From: Flavobacteriaceae bacterium UBA5534
GTDB taxonomy: Bacteria > Bacteroidota > Bacteroidia > Flavobacteriales > Flavobacteriaceae
Direction: 5' to 3'
DNA: 23,544 nucleotides
Assembly: GCA_002426015.1 (NCBI GenBank)
Contig: DINS01000007.1
Span: forward strand, 1-23,544
Made by a program: the position numbers and the translations under genes. The number at the start of each line of letters is the position of its first letter. Within the stretch, counting starts at the first letter, position 1. A model generated the notes under the pieces. That model did not search any database, was not told where the DNA came from, and worked only from the letters and a program-made list of their open reading frames with translations. Shown in pieces: positions 22,114-23,544 of this stretch.

Positions 22114-22143
22114 ATTACCATGCTATATTATTAGCATGGTAAT
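22114..22143. promoter_or_regulatory. Perfect inverted repeat between HYC_CC_PP and cusA
   Basis: ATTACCATGCTA and TAGCATGGTAAT are 12-bp perfect arms around a 6-nt TATTAT loop. It lies 17 bp after the HYC_CC_PP stop and 56 bp before the cusA ATG. No T-run follows on the minus strand. An operator, or a hairpin that partly ends or protects the transcript, are both possible. Confidence 0.5.
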
Positions 22144-22160
22144 TAATCATAAATATGCTT

Positions 22161-22577
22161 TCAAATTAGGAAAGTTTGGTCTAAAACTTGAACATCCCTT
22201 ATTAAAGGTGGTGGCGAATAGTCTTTAAATGACTTTATTTTCGCTTCGTTAGACTCAAATAAATATATGTAAGATTGAACTAATGCAACAACAAATAGCT
22301 GTTGTTCCTTTTCCAATTTATCGAAGGAAATCTTTAAGATGTCCTGACCTTGAACTAGCAATTGCTCATTACTACAACAATCTTTCTTTGTAATGTCACA
22401 ATCTGTTGAAGAGGAAGTTTTCTGTACTTCCATACCACAGGTTTTGGCTGTTCCTAAGAATGAGGCATCAACTAAAATATCACCACAATAATGACTTTCG
22501 ATTGTGAAAGATGTGCTTGATAATAGCACTAATAGTGCCATAAAAAAGGATGATATTTTATAAAAAATCTTCTTCAT
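22161..22577 (-). CDS. HYC_CC_PP-family secreted protein
   Basis: This 138-aa protein has a signal peptide (KKIFYKISSFFMALLVLLSS). The three marks that name the family are present: HYCGD (H29-Y30-C31), DCCSN (C67-C68) and SPPPL (121-125) near the end. Five cysteines in the exported part (C31, C47, C60, C67, C68) suggest disulfides or metal binding. Members are commonly encoded next to TonB-dependent receptors and copper exporters in Bacteroidetes; function is unproved. It is the first gene of the copper operon, facing the divergent receptor gene, which fits a joint control region at 22578-22813. Confidence 0.88.
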   Translation of the reverse strand: MKKIFYKISSFFMALLVLLSSTSFTIESHYCGDILVDASFLGTAKTCGMEVQKTSSSTDCDITKKDCCSNEQLLVQGQDILKISFDKLEKEQQLFVVALVQSYIYLFESNEAKIKSFKDYSPPPLIRDVQVLDQTFLI

Positions 22578-22585
22578 TAATTCTG

Positions 22586-22593
22586 CAAAGTTA
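22586..22593 (-). promoter_or_regulatory. -7 element (TAACTTTG) for the HYC_CC_PP/cus operon
   Basis: An exact TAnnTTTG match on the minus strand lies eight bases before the start codon. No good TTTG -33 element is seen at 17-23 bp, so the promoter may depend on an activator such as the CxxC-AraC protein. The message would again have a very short leader. Confidence 0.5.
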
Positions 22594-22725
22594 TAAAAAA
22601 ATAAATAGAGTTGATTTATTTAACAAATAATTTAGACGACAATGGTGGTCTAATTTAAGGTTTATTTATAACTATTTTCTTTGTGTTAGTATAAAACATT
22701 ATGAATAATCAAGTTAAAAAATATT

Positions 22726-22746
22726 ATTAAGAATTATTCTAAATAA
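22726..22746 (+). promoter_or_regulatory. Possible operator 1: ATTCTAAATAA site near -33
   Basis: The stretch has a perfect AGAAT-T-ATTCT palindrome (22730-22740) continuing into AAATAA. The 15-mer AATTATTCTAAATAA (22732-22746) recurs downstream with one change. It abuts the -33 element of the receptor promoter. The AT-rich palindrome is Fur-box-like but is not an exact match to a consensus I know. Confidence 0.4.
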
Positions 22747-22747
22747 C

Positions 22748-22778
22748 TTGGAAGATACAAAAGAGGATATTACATTTG
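22748..22778 (+). promoter_or_regulatory. Promoter of the TonB-dependent receptor
   Basis: TTG (22748-22750), 20-nt spacer, then TACATTTG (22771-22778), an exact TAnnTTTG -7 box. Transcription should begin around 22782-22786, giving a leader of about 30 bases before the ATG at 22814. Confidence 0.6.
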
Positions 22779-22788
22779 CGCTCTATTT

Positions 22789-22805
22789 ATAATCATTCTA
22801 AATAA
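22789..22805 (+). promoter_or_regulatory. Possible operator 2: second ATTCTAAATAA site downstream of the -7 box
   Basis: AATCATTCTAAATAA (22791-22805) matches operator 1 at 14 of 15 bases and is 59 bp further on, just past the expected transcription start. Two copies flanking the promoter fit repression by a dimeric, possibly iron-responsive, regulator. Confidence 0.4.
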
Positions 22806-22813
22806 AATTTCAA

Positions 22814-23544
22814 ATGAAAATTCTATCCTTAACAGCAATCGCTTTGCTATTTTACATCACGGGATTGGCACAGACCAACCCACAACAAAAAGATTCAACT
22901 ACACAACAAACCGAGCGACTTAATGAAGTCGTCGTTACGGGAAATGCATTATTGGGTAGTAAATTTGAGGCACGGAACAAAACGGGTTCTGCAACTTATA
23001 TCTCAAATGAAGACTTAAAAAAGTTCTCTTACACCAATATCAATAGAGTTTTGCAGACTGTTCCAGGCATCAACATCTACGAAGAAGATGGATTTGGATT
23101 ACGCCCAAATATTAGTCTACGGGGTACTTCGCCCGAGCGTAGCGCCAAAATTAATTTAATGGAAGATGGTGTGTTGATTGCGCCTGCCCCTTACAGTGCA
23201 CCAGCTGCCTACTATTTTCCTACTATCGGCAGAATGGAAGCTATAGAGGTGTTAAAAGGAAGCAGCCAAATACAGTACGGCCCCAACACCACTGGTGGTG
23301 CCATAAATATGATATCCTCTCGTATACCGGAAAGATTTTCTGGGAAAGCATCGATTACCGCAGGAAATTATGATTCAAGAAACACCCAATTGGTATTAGG
23401 CAATAGTTTTAAGAATTTTGGGTTTGTGACGGATTATTTCAACTACAGTTCTGATGGTTTTAAGGATTTAGACGGTGGTGGCAACACGGGTTTCGATAAG
23501 ACAGATTATATGGCTAAATTTAGAGTAAATACAAATTTGGATGC
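22814..23544 (+). CDS. FecA-like TonB-dependent outer-membrane receptor, 3' end cut by window
   Basis: The only plus-strand gene. It starts at ATG 22814-22816 and stays open to the right edge (243 codons seen). A signal peptide MKILSLTAIALLFYITGLAQ is followed by the TonB-box-like RLNEVVVTG and the plug domain: VLQTVPGINIYEEDGFGLRP, then PNISLRGTSPERSAKINLME, DGVLIAPAPYSAPAAYYFPT, EAIEVLKGSSQIQYGPNTTG and GAINMISSRIP. The RG-x-x-PERS, DG-x-x-APAPY and QYGPNTTGGAIN motifs are those of FecA-type ferric dicitrate receptors. No N-terminal FecR-signalling domain is seen. It is transcribed divergently from the copper operon, so the cargo may be a chelated iron or another metal complex. Confidence 0.88.
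   Translation, partial: MKILSLTAIALLFYITGLAQTNPQQKDSTTQQTERLNEVVVTGNALLGSKFEARNKTGSATYISNEDLKKFSYTNINRVLQTVPGINIYEEDGFGLRPNISLRGTSPERSAKINLMEDGVLIAPAPYSAPAAYYFPTIGRMEAIEVLKGSSQIQYGPNTTGGAINMISSRIPERFSGKASITAGNYDSRNTQLVLGNSFKNFGFVTDYFNYSSDGFKDLDGGGNTGFDKTDYMAKFRVNTNLD

Overview
The window reads as part of a heavy-metal (mainly copper) resistance island from a member of the Bacteroidetes, most likely a Flavobacteriaceae-type bacterium. The DNA is AT-rich. Several genes are preceded by the Bacteroidetes -7 promoter element TAnnTTTG instead of an E. coli-type promoter, and Shine-Dalgarno sequences are poor. The protein families (HYC_CC_PP, DUF3347, Haem_bd, PepSY membrane proteins, MerTP fusion, GDCCVxC protein, SusC/FecA-type receptors) are typical of that phylum. 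Everything except the last gene is on the minus strand, so the operons read from right to left.

Layout, left to right. (1) 1-1769: a mercury/heavy-metal import and sensing operon: ArsR repressor, MerTP fusion, a Cys-rich GDCCVYC protein, a CsoR-family regulator lacking the usual copper ligands, and the start of a small thioredoxin-like protein that runs off the left edge. (2) 1909-5287: an isolated methyltransferase, an intergenic stretch holding a broken AraC fragment, a lipoprotein S41 peptidase, and a membrane-bound AraC-type regulator. A 37-bp direct repeat (36/37 identical), which is the 3' end of the next AraC gene, brackets the peptidase/regulator block. (3) 5340-9304: the distal accessory part of the copper cluster: AraC regulator with an N-terminal CxxC metal-binding-like domain, a 58-aa membrane peptide not usually called, a PepSY membrane protein, a DUF2911 lipoprotein, an NTF2-like secreted protein, a K+-channel-like protein, a 44-aa Cys-rich membrane peptide and a second methyltransferase. 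(4) 9305-9731: a gene-free stretch carrying a series of imperfect hairpins with partly conserved loops. (5) 9732-22577: the core copper/silver detoxification operon: HYC_CC_PP protein, CusA-type RND pump, CusC/TolC channel, CusB adaptor (with HMBD and DUF3347 domains), a multicopper oxidase fused to a CopB-like outer-membrane barrel, SHOCT protein, DUF302 protein, an unknown membrane protein, and two stand-alone DUF3347 proteins with a haem-binding-domain protein between them. (6) 22814-23544: a divergent FecA-like TonB-dependent receptor, cut by the right edge, with a good promoter and repeated ATTCTAAATAA sites.

How the parts fit (inference): Cu(I)/Ag(I) is expelled across both membranes by the CusA-CusB-CusC complex. 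The three CusA methionine ligands can be placed by alignment. The oxidase-barrel fusion would oxidise Cu(I) at the outer membrane and bind it in a Met-rich linker. DUF3347 domains, one on the adaptor and two free, would bind or hand over metal in the periplasm. The CxxC-AraC protein is the best candidate local copper sensor. The left operon handles Hg(II)-like thiophilic metals, but no merA reductase is visible in the window. The receptor on the right would bring in a metal chelate, with iron citrate the closest known case.
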